Shown: piece by piece, positions 50,699-57,953 of the stretch | Layout: every line of letters starts with the position of its first letter | Position numbering within the stretch: the stretch's first letter is position 1 | Assembly (NCBI GenBank): GCA_903838295.1 | Contig: CAILXX010000004.1 | Location: 62,001-126,000, forward strand | DNA length: 64,000 nt | Source: an uncultured Actinomycetes bacterium | GTDB lineage: Bacteria > Actinomycetota > Actinomycetes > Nanopelagicales > Nanopelagicaceae | Direction of reading: 5' to 3' | Program-made: the position numbers and the translations under genes | Notes under the pieces: model-generated | What the model saw: the letters and a program-made list of their open reading frames with translations, nothing else | What the model was told of the DNA's origin: nothing | Databases searched by the model: none

Positions 50699-51544
50699 AT
50701 GATTGATCTCCACACGCATTCTAACTTTAGTGACGGCACCGATACCCCGACCCAACTCTTGAATAAGGCCATGGCCAATGGGATTACGACTCTTGCGATG
50801 ACTGACCATGACACTGTCGCTGGTTGGGAAGAAGCCACTTTGCATCTGCGGCCTGGTTTATCTTTAGTTTTAGGATCAGAAATTTCTTGCCAGACCCACG
50901 ATGGAATCAGCGTTCATATGCTTGGAATGCTCTTTGATCCCACAAACGTTGATTTGATGGCCATGATGGCAGAGACCCGCGATAATCGAATTGGAAGAAT
51001 GGCAAAGATAATCACGCGTTTGAACGCCGCTAATTTTTTGGTGACGATGGAAGATGTTGAGGCACAGTTATCTGATGGTGCAACACTGGGGCGCCCACAC
51101 TTAGCAGATGCTCTAGTTGCTAAGGGGTATATGAAGAGTCGTGATCAAGTATTTGCAGAAGTCTTACACAACGATTCTCCTTATTATGTTGCCCATCACT
51201 CTCCAACGCCTGAAGAGGCGATCGCCTTGATAAAAGGCGCTGGGGGAGTCGCAGTGATCGCGCACCCCATGTCATCGCTGCGAAGTCGTACCGTTTCGCC
51301 AGAGACTTTTGACGCCTACGTCGCAGCCGGATTGGATGGGATCGAAGTTTTTCATCGTGATCACACACAGGAGAATCGGGACCTTCTTACCGGCATAGCT
51401 CGTGGATTTGATTTAATTATGACGGGATCTAGTGATTATCACGGCAACGGGAAACTCAATCAATTAGGCGAATGCACAACGTCCCCTGAAGAGTTTGAGA
51501 AGTTAGAGAGTCGGGCAAATCAACGCCGAGTTATAAAGCGGTAA
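50699..51544 (+). CDS. PHP-domain phosphoesterase
   Basis: Metal-dependent phosphoesterase of 281 residues, probably a nucleoside or nucleotide phosphatase. The PHP motifs are all present: MIDLHTHSNFSDGTDTP (H-x-H), AMTDHDTVAGWEEA, GSEISC, GRPHLADALV, VIAHPMSS and SSDYHGNG. A GGGG-containing ribosome site precedes the ATG by about 11 bases. Its 3' end overlaps the convergent DUF3107 gene by 14 bases. The natural substrate is unknown; 3',5'-bisphosphate nucleotides are a family-based possibility. Confidence 0.9.
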   Translation: MIDLHTHSNFSDGTDTPTQLLNKAMANGITTLAMTDHDTVAGWEEATLHLRPGLSLVLGSEISCQTHDGISVHMLGMLFDPTNVDLMAMMAETRDNRIGRMAKIITRLNAANFLVTMEDVEAQLSDGATLGRPHLADALVAKGYMKSRDQVFAEVLHNDSPYYVAHHSPTPEEAIALIKGAGGVAVIAHPMSSLRSRTVSPETFDAYVAAGLDGIEVFHRDHTQENRDLLTGIARGFDLIMTGSSDYHGNGKLNQLGECTTSPEEFEKLESRANQRRVIKR

Positions 51545-51785
51545 ATCCGACTTTCAGTTCTGATCCATCACCAATTTGGATATACGAAATCTTGGTGGCA
51601 GGAATCAAAATTGTGCGCTCTTTAAGATCGGTCAATTGAAGAATTGTCTGATCGCTCAATGATGCTTTTGCCAAAGCTAAGACTTTATCTGCCTCTAGTT
51701 CTGTCTCGAAATGTAGTTCTTGAGAGGAATCAGAAATTCCAATGTGAACAGAGGTCTTTGAATCAGAGTTCTTTTTAGATGACAT
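51531..51785 (-). CDS. DUF3107 family protein
   Basis: Small soluble protein of 84 residues matching the actinobacterial DUF3107 family. The N-terminus is a Ser/Lys-rich tail; the core VHIGISDSSQELHFETELEADKV and the ending ILIPATKISYIQIGDGSE and VGFTAL are family-like. It follows a TetR gene, the same pairing known in other actinobacteria, so co-transcription with the regulator is likely. Function unknown. Confidence 0.85.
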   Translation of the reverse strand: MSSKKNSDSKTSVHIGISDSSQELHFETELEADKVLALAKASLSDQTILQLTDLKERTILIPATKISYIQIGDGSELKVGFTAL

Positions 51786-51804
51786 ATTCGTAGTTTAGTG
51801 GCCT

Positions 51805-52404
51805 TTAGATCTTGGGGAAACCTGAAATTCCACGCCATTGCAAACTAGCCACTAGCTTTATTGCCAGATCACGGTCAATTTTTCCATCGCGGGCTAGCCA
51901 ATGCCGTGCTGTCGTTTGTGCTGTGCCGATCAATCCGACCGCGACCAGCATGGCAGATTCCTGCGGCATTCCGGTATCTGCGGTGATTGCATCACTAAAT
52001 GCCGCGGCGCAGTCATATGACATCTTATTGAGTCGTTCGCGCACCTGTGGTTCTACGGCCATATCACTTTCGAAGAGCAGTCTAAAGGCTTCACCTTCAC
52101 GATTAATGAAATCAAAGTATGCATTGACTGTAGCCAGAACTCGACCCGCATTTTCTTTGGTCGAAGCGACTGCAGCTTGAATATCGCCGACCAGATACTC
52201 ACAATGGATATCTAGGACCGCTAAATATAAATCGAGTTTCGAAGGGAAGTGCTGATACAGGACGGGTTTGCTGACATTTGCCTGATCGGCGATTTCGTCC
52301 ATCGCGGCGGCATGGTAACCAGCCGCAGTAAAGACTTCTAAAGCCGCGGTCAGAAGCGTTGCGCGGCGTTCATCGCGGGGTAGACGTATCTTCTCTTCGC
52401 TCAT
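51805..52404 (-). CDS. TetR-family transcriptional regulator
   Basis: Repressor-type regulator of 199 residues. The N-terminal HTH (about 12-58) has RRATLLTAALEVFTAAGYHA, MDEIADQANVSKPVLYQHFPSKLDLYL. The C-terminal ligand domain is helical, with no recognisable ligand. Its ATG is 35 bases from the divergent mshB ATG, and both -10 boxes are inside that gap, so it may control itself and mshB. DUF3107 follows 19 bases downstream. Confidence 0.92.
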   Translation of the reverse strand: MSEEKIRLPRDERRATLLTAALEVFTAAGYHAAAMDEIADQANVSKPVLYQHFPSKLDLYLAVLDIHCEYLVGDIQAAVASTKENAGRVLATVNAYFDFINREGEAFRLLFESDMAVEPQVRERLNKMSYDCAAAFSDAITADTGMPQESAMLVAVGLIGTAQTTARHWLARDGKIDRDLAIKLVASLQWRGISGFPKI

Positions 52405-52411
52405 TAGCGCG

Positions 52412-52417
52412 ATCGTA
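52412..52417 (-). promoter_or_regulatory. -10 element, predicted leaderless promoter of TetR gene
   Basis: TACGAT on the minus strand, 7 bases, then the ATG at 52404. Confidence 0.5.
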
Positions 52418-52427
52418 GCCCATCGGA

Positions 52428-52433
52428 GATAAT
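52428..52433 (+). promoter_or_regulatory. -10 element, predicted leaderless promoter of mshB
   Basis: GATAAT, 6 bases, then the ATG at 52440. It lies 10 bases from the opposing TetR -10 box. Confidence 0.5.
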
Positions 52434-52439
52434 GAGTGT

Positions 52440-53345
52440 ATGAAAGAGCTTGCAGATCGCAGGATGTTATTGGTTCATGCTCATCCAGATGACGAGACCA
52501 TCAATAACGGTGCCACCATGGCTGGATATGTCGCCGATGGCGTAACCGTCACACTTGTCACATGTACTCGCGGAGAACACGGGGAAGTCCTTGTGCCTGC
52601 CCTAGAACATCATCTAGCGAACCGCGATAACACCCTTGGGGATTATCGGGTCGGGGAACTCAAGGCCGCCATGGAAAAGCTTGGCGTGAAGGATCACCTC
52701 TTTCTAGGAGATCCAGACCGCAGGTATTGCGACAGCGGCATGATGGGAACTCCACCAAACGAAGACCCAAGATCTTTTTGGAAGTCAGATTTAATGGAAG
52801 CAGCTGCGCGCTTGGTAGAAATAATTCGTGATCGCAAACCACAAGTCCTTATCACCTACGATGAATTTGGTGGTTATGGGCATCCAGACCACATCAAGGC
52901 TCACCAAATTGCCATGAAGGCGGCAGAGCTGGCCGCCGATCCTGGTTTTGGCTCTGGCGAGCCATGGGAGATTCAAAAGATCTATTGGAGTGCGATTCCT
53001 CGTTCGGCGTTACAAGGGAGTCTGACAAGTAGCAATCCGTTTATTCAAGTACTTATAAAGTTATTTAACTATGCGCCGTCAAAATGGCTTGCAATGCCCT
53101 TTGTTAAAGCCGATCACCTCGTAACGTCAAAGTATGAGGGCGATGCATTTACTGATCATAAATTGGCTGCTTTGCGAGCACACGCAACCCAATTAATACT
53201 TGACGGAGATAATTTTACATTCTCGAAACGACTGGGGATAAAAATTTCTGGAACCGAGTATTACATTCGAGTTAAGGGTGATTCTGCGGCCCCATTTGAT
53301 AAAGATGGTCGAGAAACAGATCTATTTTCTGCGATTACTAAATAA
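52440..53345 (+). CDS. mshB: N-acetyl-GlcN-inositol deacetylase, mycothiol biosynthesis
   Basis: Zinc deacetylase of the PIG-L fold making GlcN-inositol for mycothiol, the actinobacterial redox thiol; 301 residues. Zinc ligands are in VHAHPDDETINNGATMA (H15, D18 region) and GGYGHPDHIKAH. The long conserved stretch with LVTCTRGEHGEV and RYCDSGMMGTPPNEDP is typical of MshB rather than of the general LmbE group. Mycothiol-conjugate amidase (Mca) is the closest alternative. It converges on the CysRS gene with an 8-base overlap. Confidence 0.87.
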   Translation: MKELADRRMLLVHAHPDDETINNGATMAGYVADGVTVTLVTCTRGEHGEVLVPALEHHLANRDNTLGDYRVGELKAAMEKLGVKDHLFLGDPDRRYCDSGMMGTPPNEDPRSFWKSDLMEAAARLVEIIRDRKPQVLITYDEFGGYGHPDHIKAHQIAMKAAELAADPGFGSGEPWEIQKIYWSAIPRSALQGSLTSSNPFIQVLIKLFNYAPSKWLAMPFVKADHLVTSKYEGDAFTDHKLAALRAHATQLILDGDNFTFSKRLGIKISGTEYYIRVKGDSAAPFDKDGRETDLFSAITK

Positions 53346-54753
53346 CTTCCCAGGTCTGACTCGTAGGGGTATCAATTACCTTGATTTTTCTGGCAAGGAG
53401 CGCCTCTCGTAGCTCATCACTTTTAGCAAAATCTCTCTGCGCTCTTGCGATTTCCCTTTCATTGAGCAGTTTTTCTTCTTCTGCACCTAGAACTCGAATC
53501 GATCTATTGTCGGTAATACCTAGTCCAAAGAACTGATCAACGATTTCGAAGAGGTTTGCTCTAGTCGTTCGGCTAATGGATTCATCTCGCTCGATCTCTC
53601 GCAATTTAATAATTGCCTTTGGGGTATCCAGGTCTGTAGATAGGTCAGAGATTATTCCGCGGAGAAGTGACTGCAAAGCTTCTGGATCTACATGTGAAAC
53701 ATCTTGACGCCACTCTTGATATTTATTGCGCCAACGCTTGATCGTGGCATCGGCCGCTTCAATTGCTTTCCATGTGAGATCCATCTGGCTGCGATATTTG
53801 GTCTCCATAAAACATAGACGAAGTGCAAGTGGATCAAATCCACGCTCGATCAGATCTGCAAGCAAGACTACGTTGCCCGCACTTTTCGACATTTTGCGAC
53901 CTTCGAACAGAAGGTGTTCACCGTGAAGCCATACATCGACCGCTTCCGTGGCTGTCACGCCGTTGCTTTGAGCGCGCTCATTTTCGTGGTGCGGAAAGCG
54001 TAAATCGATACCCCCGATGTGAAGGTCAACATGGCCATCAAGGTAGTGAAGAGCCATGGCCGAACATTCGACATGCCATCCGGGAAATCCTTCGCCCCAC
54101 GGTGATTCCCAAATCATCGACGTACGACTTCCGGCAGCCTTCCAGAGCGCCCAATCTGCATGGAATAATTTCTTACCGTCATCGACGTAGTCGTACCTGT
54201 GCCCAGGCTTTAGGGCATCTAGGCGATTTCCGCTGATTGCTCCGTAGGAGGCAAAACTCTGTGAATCAAAGTAGACGCTTTTATCCTTACCAATGTACGC
54301 ATGGTTTTTCGACAGTAATTCGCTGATTAGATTTTGCATGAGAAGTATTGATTCGCTGGCTCGTGGGTATACGGCTGCTGGAGTGAATCGCAAATGTGCT
54401 AAATCTTGATGAAACTTTTCCTCATATTTTCTAGCAATATCAAATGGGTTTAACTTTTCTTGCTTAGCCTGAGCAATTACCTTGTCTTCAGATTCGCTAT
54501 CATCTTCAAAATCATTACCCATGTGTCCAACGTCGGTAATATTTTGAATAAGACGCGAATCAAAGCCTTTGAGTTTTGCTAGTCGAAGAACTAGGTCTGC
54601 CAATAGAAATGTGCGTAGGTTGCCGACATGTGCATCCCGATAGACCGTGGGGCCACAACAGTAGATACGCAGTGCGCTTCCATCAGAAATAATTAACTCT
54701 TTTTGCGTACGTGATTGAGTATCAAAGAGAAAGATGCCGGTCGGGGTGCTCAC
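53338..54753 (-). CDS. cysS: cysteinyl-tRNA synthetase, divergent type
   Basis: Class I synthetase for tRNA-Cys, 471 residues. HIGH-like HVGNLRTF, KMSKS in RKMSKSAGN, and the zinc set C33 (CGPTVY), Cys of GWHVECSAM, and His/Glu of FPHHENE are present. The connecting region is atypical: NITDVGHMGNDFEDDSESED replaces the shorter ITDVDDKI-type loop of ordinary actinobacterial enzymes, suggesting another CysRS lineage and possible transfer. The paralogue MshC (mycothiol ligase) is shorter and lacks this GPTVYRDAHVG layout. GTG start overlaps the upstream small gene (GTGA). Confidence 0.88.
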   Translation of the reverse strand: MSTPTGIFLFDTQSRTQKELIISDGSALRIYCCGPTVYRDAHVGNLRTFLLADLVLRLAKLKGFDSRLIQNITDVGHMGNDFEDDSESEDKVIAQAKQEKLNPFDIARKYEEKFHQDLAHLRFTPAAVYPRASESILLMQNLISELLSKNHAYIGKDKSVYFDSQSFASYGAISGNRLDALKPGHRYDYVDDGKKLFHADWALWKAAGSRTSMIWESPWGEGFPGWHVECSAMALHYLDGHVDLHIGGIDLRFPHHENERAQSNGVTATEAVDVWLHGEHLLFEGRKMSKSAGNVVLLADLIERGFDPLALRLCFMETKYRSQMDLTWKAIEAADATIKRWRNKYQEWRQDVSHVDPEALQSLLRGIISDLSTDLDTPKAIIKLREIERDESISRTTRANLFEIVDQFFGLGITDNRSIRVLGAEEEKLLNEREIARAQRDFAKSDELREALLARKIKVIDTPTSQTWEVI

Positions 54754-54935
54754 TCAGGTACGACTTTCCATAATGCTATGAGATCTGGATTGAAGGTCAC
54801 TAGCGAACCATCCTTTTTGCGTACTTGGGTGATGGATTCCAGCCGACCCAACAAATCGCGGTAGCCACCCTCGGGATCATGGAGTCGGATACTCACCCGT
54901 AGGCCGATTTCTGAGTTGGAAGGAGCTGCTTTCAT
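54750..54935 (-). CDS. small hypothetical protein upstream of cysS
   Basis: Sixty-one-residue protein starting at the ATG at 54935, which follows AGGGGG by about 7 bases; an upstream GTG at 54965 would add 10 residues. The sequence GLRVSIRLHDPEGGYRDLLGRLESI followed by a charged VRKKDG turn and IALWKVVPE looks like a small beta-barrel, similar to the N-terminal module of some actinobacterial GNAT acetyltransferases. That resemblance is recalled and tentative. It is translationally coupled to cysS by a 4-base overlap. Function unknown. Confidence 0.65.
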   Translation of the reverse strand: MKAAPSNSEIGLRVSIRLHDPEGGYRDLLGRLESITQVRKKDGSLVTFNPDLIALWKVVPE

Positions 54936-55049
54936 TCCCAAGCCCCCTCTGATCGATGTATCCACTATTCTCTACCCATGGAATAGCATTTGTTGCGGAT
55001 CTGCCAATTCTTCCGCAGTTGATGGGAATCGCTACTCGAAAGGAACGAA

Positions 55050-55370
55050 ATGACATACGTAATCGCCGAACCTTGTGTCGACGTTAAGGACAAGTCCTGC
55101 ATCGAGGAGTGCCCTGTTGACTGTATTTATGAGGGTGGCCGGATGCTCTATATCCAGCCTGACGAATGCGTGGACTGTGGTGCCTGCGAACCCGTATGTC
55201 CGGTCGAAGCGATTTATTACGAGGACGATGTTCCTGCACCGTGGAAGCAATATGCCGAAGTAAATTCTGGATTCTTTCAGACCATTGGATCTCCTGGCGG
55301 AGCAAGCAAGGTTGGAGCTAAAGATTCCGACCACCCAGTGGTTATTGCTCTTCCTAAAGCAGGCGAGTAA
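55050..55370 (+). CDS. fdxA: 7Fe-8S ferredoxin
   Basis: Low-potential electron carrier with one 3Fe-4S and one 4Fe-4S cluster, 106 residues, the FdxA type of actinobacteria. The cysteine pattern CVDVKDKSCIEECPVDC and CVDCGACEPVCPVEAI is complete, with the first half arranged for the 3Fe-4S cluster. An AAAGGA ribosome site is 6 bases before the ATG. dapC follows with no ordinary start codon nearby, in the same reading frame. Confidence 0.96.
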   Translation: MTYVIAEPCVDVKDKSCIEECPVDCIYEGGRMLYIQPDECVDCGACEPVCPVEAIYYEDDVPAPWKQYAEVNSGFFQTIGSPGGASKVGAKDSDHPVVIALPKAGE

Positions 55371-55373
55371 CCA

Positions 55374-56441
55374 ATTAAGCTCCCGGACTTTCCCTGGGAC
55401 GTTTTAGCCCCGTACGGAGCGCGTGCGCGTGAATATCGTGATGGTGCCATTGATTTATCTGTGGGGACTCCCGTTGATGCTACGCCCGATTTTATCCAAG
55501 CAGCACTTGTGGCCACATCCAACGCCCCTGGCTATCCGCAAACAATTGGCACACCTGCATTGCGTGAATTGATGCGCAACTGGGCGCAAAGTATTCTGGG
55601 GGTCACCGGAGACTTTGACGTCCTCCCGAGTATTGGCTCGAAAGAGGTAGTTTCAAACCTTCCATCAATTCTGGAAGCCAGAACCTTGCTCTATCCAAAG
55701 ATTGCATATCCCACATATCTTGTCGGGGGTATTTTGGCTCGCGCTGAAAATACAGCGGTGGACTTTGATCCGGCCACCTGGCCAACCGCAGATTTAGCCT
55801 GGATTAATTCACCATCTAATCCGACGGGACGTATATCTCCCGTCTCGGAACTAAAAGCGGTCATTGAGTATTCCCGCAAGACCGGCGCTGTCATTGCTAG
55901 TGATGAATGTTATTTCAATTTCCCTGCAAAGCAGGATGGCCCACAGCCGAAGTCGATCTTGCATGTAGCTCAAGGAGATAACAAGAATCTGCTCTCATTG
56001 CACTCACTTTCGAAACGATCTAATTTAGCTGGATATCGCGCTGGCATGATTATTGGTGACCCACTATTGATCGCAAAGATTCGAGAATTCCGTAAGCATT
56101 CTGGGCTTTTGGTTGCCGCGCCAGTCCAAGCCGCAATGGTCGCCGCGTTGAGTGATGAACGGCATGTACACGAACAAGCTGCGCGTTATGCGAAGAGACG
56201 TGACATCATGATTCCAGCTCTCGAATCATTAGGATTTAGGATTGAAGATACAGAAGCTGGACTTTACATCTGGTGCACGAGGGGAGAGCGTGATCTGGAC
56301 TCTGTTCAATTCTTGGCAGAGCTGGGCATACTTGTTACACCTGGACATTTTTATGGTGACGACGGCGCACGGCATATCAGGGTTGCCTTGACGGCCACTG
56401 ATGCTCAGATATCCCAAGCCGCAGCGCGAATATTGGGTTAG
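55374..56441 (+). CDS. dapC: succinyldiaminopimelate transaminase (start codon uncertain, possibly ATT)
   Basis: PLP enzyme converting N-succinyl-2-amino-6-ketopimelate to succinyl-DAP in lysine/DAP synthesis. The family N-terminus (LPDFPWDVLAPYGARA, then DGAIDLSVGTPVD) is encoded from 55380, directly after the fdxA stop, but the first ATG/GTG/TTG is the GTG at 55461, inside that block. ATT at 55374 is the only plausible start upstream, 9 bases after AGGCGAG. Other motifs are SPSNPTGR, DECYFNF and the PLP Lys in LHSLSKRSNLAGYR. From ATT the protein has 355 residues, close to the family length; from GTG only 326. The start is inferred. Confidence 0.85.
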   Translation: MKLPDFPWDVLAPYGARAREYRDGAIDLSVGTPVDATPDFIQAALVATSNAPGYPQTIGTPALRELMRNWAQSILGVTGDFDVLPSIGSKEVVSNLPSILEARTLLYPKIAYPTYLVGGILARAENTAVDFDPATWPTADLAWINSPSNPTGRISPVSELKAVIEYSRKTGAVIASDECYFNFPAKQDGPQPKSILHVAQGDNKNLLSLHSLSKRSNLAGYRAGMIIGDPLLIAKIREFRKHSGLLVAAPVQAAMVAALSDERHVHEQAARYAKRRDIMIPALESLGFRIEDTEAGLYIWCTRGERDLDSVQFLAELGILVTPGHFYGDDGARHIRVALTATDAQISQAAARILG

Positions 56442-56447
56442 GCAGTT

Positions 56448-57479
56448 ATGAGTTCTCAGCCAATCACTTCTGCAATCCTTTTAGTAGGTGGTTTTGGTAC
56501 TCGTCTGCAACCACTCACATTTTCAACTCCTAAACCGATGTTATCTGTAGGTGGGATCCCATTTACTGAACATCAAATTATCAAAGCCAGAGAAGCAGGA
56601 ATAACCGAGATTGTCCTCGCGACATCGTTCCTGGCCGAAGTCTTTGAACCGTATTTTGGAGATGGCGAAAGCTTTGGCATCAAGATTTCTTATGCCGTTG
56701 AAAAAGTGGCGTTGGGTACTGGTGGAGCGATAGCTCATGCTGCAACGCGGTTAAAAAACAGCGGCCCAGTTGTCGTATTTAATGGCGATGTCCTCAGCGG
56801 ACATGACTTGCAAAGGCAAATGCACCTGCATCTTTCCAAGAATTCTGATGTCACCTTATATCTCACCGAAGTACCGGATGCACGAGCATATGGAGTTGTA
56901 GAAATGGATGGCTCCAAGATTCGAACATTCAACGAGAAGATGGAAAATCCGCCATCAAAAATTATTAATGCTGGTTGTTATATCTTTAATCGAGATATTA
57001 TTGAATCAATCCCCAGCGGCAAAGTCGTTAGCGTCGAACGCGAAACCTTCCCAGACTTGTTAGTCCAGGGGAAATCTTTGAACGGCTACATCGATAATTC
57101 CTATTGGCTAGATATCGGAACGCCGTCGGCGCTTCTACAAGCGACGAGAGATTTAATATCCGGTGAGGTGCAATCAGCTGCATTTGATGCATTAATAGCG
57201 ACTGGCGATTTTGAGCACCGTGATGATTCGCTGATTTCTAAGTCGGCCACAGTCTCTCCGGATGTTGAACTAGGAGGAGGCACCTTTGTCGGCCATGGGG
57301 CAGTCATCGAGCCAGGTGTGAAGCTCTTTGGAACGTTCATTGGGATGCAGGCCGCGGTCGGTTCACAAGCAGAACTGATGGATACATTCGTTGCAGATGG
57401 ATCGAAAATTCCAGGTGGATTTGTGGCCAGTAAACAATTTTTTGGCTACACCAGTTCTATCAGTCCTATAACTCCCTAA
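56448..57479 (+). CDS. sugar-1-phosphate nucleotidyltransferase (GDP-mannose pyrophosphorylase-like, ManB/ManC)
   Basis: Makes a nucleotide sugar, probably GDP-mannose, for envelope glycans; 343 residues. The signature ILLVGGFGTRLQPLTFSTPKPML binds NTP (given as residues 10-33), with VVFNGDVLSGHDL, NAGCYIFNRDII and DIGTPSALLQATRDL. The C-terminal third has left-handed beta-helix repeats (SATVSPDVELGGGTFVGHG). It resembles mycobacterial ManB (Rv3264c) by position near whiB2. UTP/dTTP specificity cannot be excluded. Confidence 0.87.
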   Translation: MSSQPITSAILLVGGFGTRLQPLTFSTPKPMLSVGGIPFTEHQIIKAREAGITEIVLATSFLAEVFEPYFGDGESFGIKISYAVEKVALGTGGAIAHAATRLKNSGPVVVFNGDVLSGHDLQRQMHLHLSKNSDVTLYLTEVPDARAYGVVEMDGSKIRTFNEKMENPPSKIINAGCYIFNRDIIESIPSGKVVSVERETFPDLLVQGKSLNGYIDNSYWLDIGTPSALLQATRDLISGEVQSAAFDALIATGDFEHRDDSLISKSATVSPDVELGGGTFVGHGAVIEPGVKLFGTFIGMQAAVGSQAELMDTFVADGSKIPGGFVASKQFFGYTSSISPITP

Positions 57480-57545
57480 ATCGCTCGATTTAACTCAAAA
57501 TTCACGAAAAAGGGAAAATAGCGGTCGTTTCTGACCCTAGCCGAC

Positions 57546-57574
57546 TTGACGAATCGGCATTACACGCGTGTAAT
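57546..57574 (+). promoter_or_regulatory. promoter of whiB2 (TTGACG, 17 bp, TGTAAT)
   Basis: TTGACG at 57546-57551 and TGTAAT at 57569-57574 are 17 bases apart. The predicted start near 57581 gives a leader of about 46 bases ending in an AGGAG ribosome site. Confidence 0.7.
57559..57574. promoter_or_regulatory. 16-bp perfect palindrome overlapping the whiB2 -10 box
   Basis: ATTACACGCGTGTAAT is identical to its reverse complement. It covers the -10 hexamer of the whiB2 promoter, as expected of a repressor operator. The binding protein is unknown. Confidence 0.65.
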
Positions 57575-57626
57575 TCACCTAGGTACCGCGGCTGTTGACG
57601 GCCGTGCCAGAGTTTTAGGAGAACGT

Positions 57627-57911
57627 ATGACTGAAAGTTCAGCCTCGAATAGAGCAGATTTCAGTACTTCCACTAACCCCATAGGCACCCCAGATTTATC
57701 TTGGCAAGAGCGTGCCTTATGCGCTCAGACCGACCCAGAAGCCTTTTTTCCTGAGAAAGGTGGATCTACACGCGAAGCAAAGCGGGTCTGTCTTTCGTGC
57801 GATGTGCGCAGCGAATGCTTGGAATACGCTCTCGGGCATGATGAGCGTTTTGGAATTTGGGGCGGTCTCTCAGAGCGCGAACGTCGTCGGCTCAAGCGCC
57901 GTTCGGCCTAA
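57627..57911 (+). CDS. whiB2: WhiB-family [4Fe-4S] regulator, WhiB2/WhmD type
   Basis: Iron-sulfur transcription factor of 94 residues linked to septation and cell division in actinobacteria. Cluster cysteines are C32, C55, C58 and C64; GIWGG is at 76-80, and the basic tail RERRRLKRRSA could contact DNA. The ATG at 57627 follows AGGAG at 6 bases; the longer upstream open frame is not used. The unusually long leader and upstream palindrome point to strong regulation. Gene order with manB-like and DUF3499 genes matches the mycobacterial whiB2 region. Confidence 0.93.
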   Translation: MTESSASNRADFSTSTNPIGTPDLSWQERALCAQTDPEAFFPEKGGSTREAKRVCLSCDVRSECLEYALGHDERFGIWGGLSERERRRLKRRSA

Positions 57912-57953
57912 CTTCAACTCTCAATATTTTCGGAATATTCGGAGTGCCAGTTA

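Noticed and set aside
53338-54753. MshC (mycothiol ligase) instead of CysRS
   Set aside because: Length of 471 residues, the GPTVYRDAHVGNLRTF layout and the long C-terminal tRNA-binding part fit CysRS; MshC is shorter. Left as an alternative in the findings.
57559-57574. BldD box upstream of whiB2
   Set aside because: The palindrome has even symmetry with TTAC-N6-GTAA; the BldD consensus has five bases in the gap. Kept only as an unassigned palindrome.
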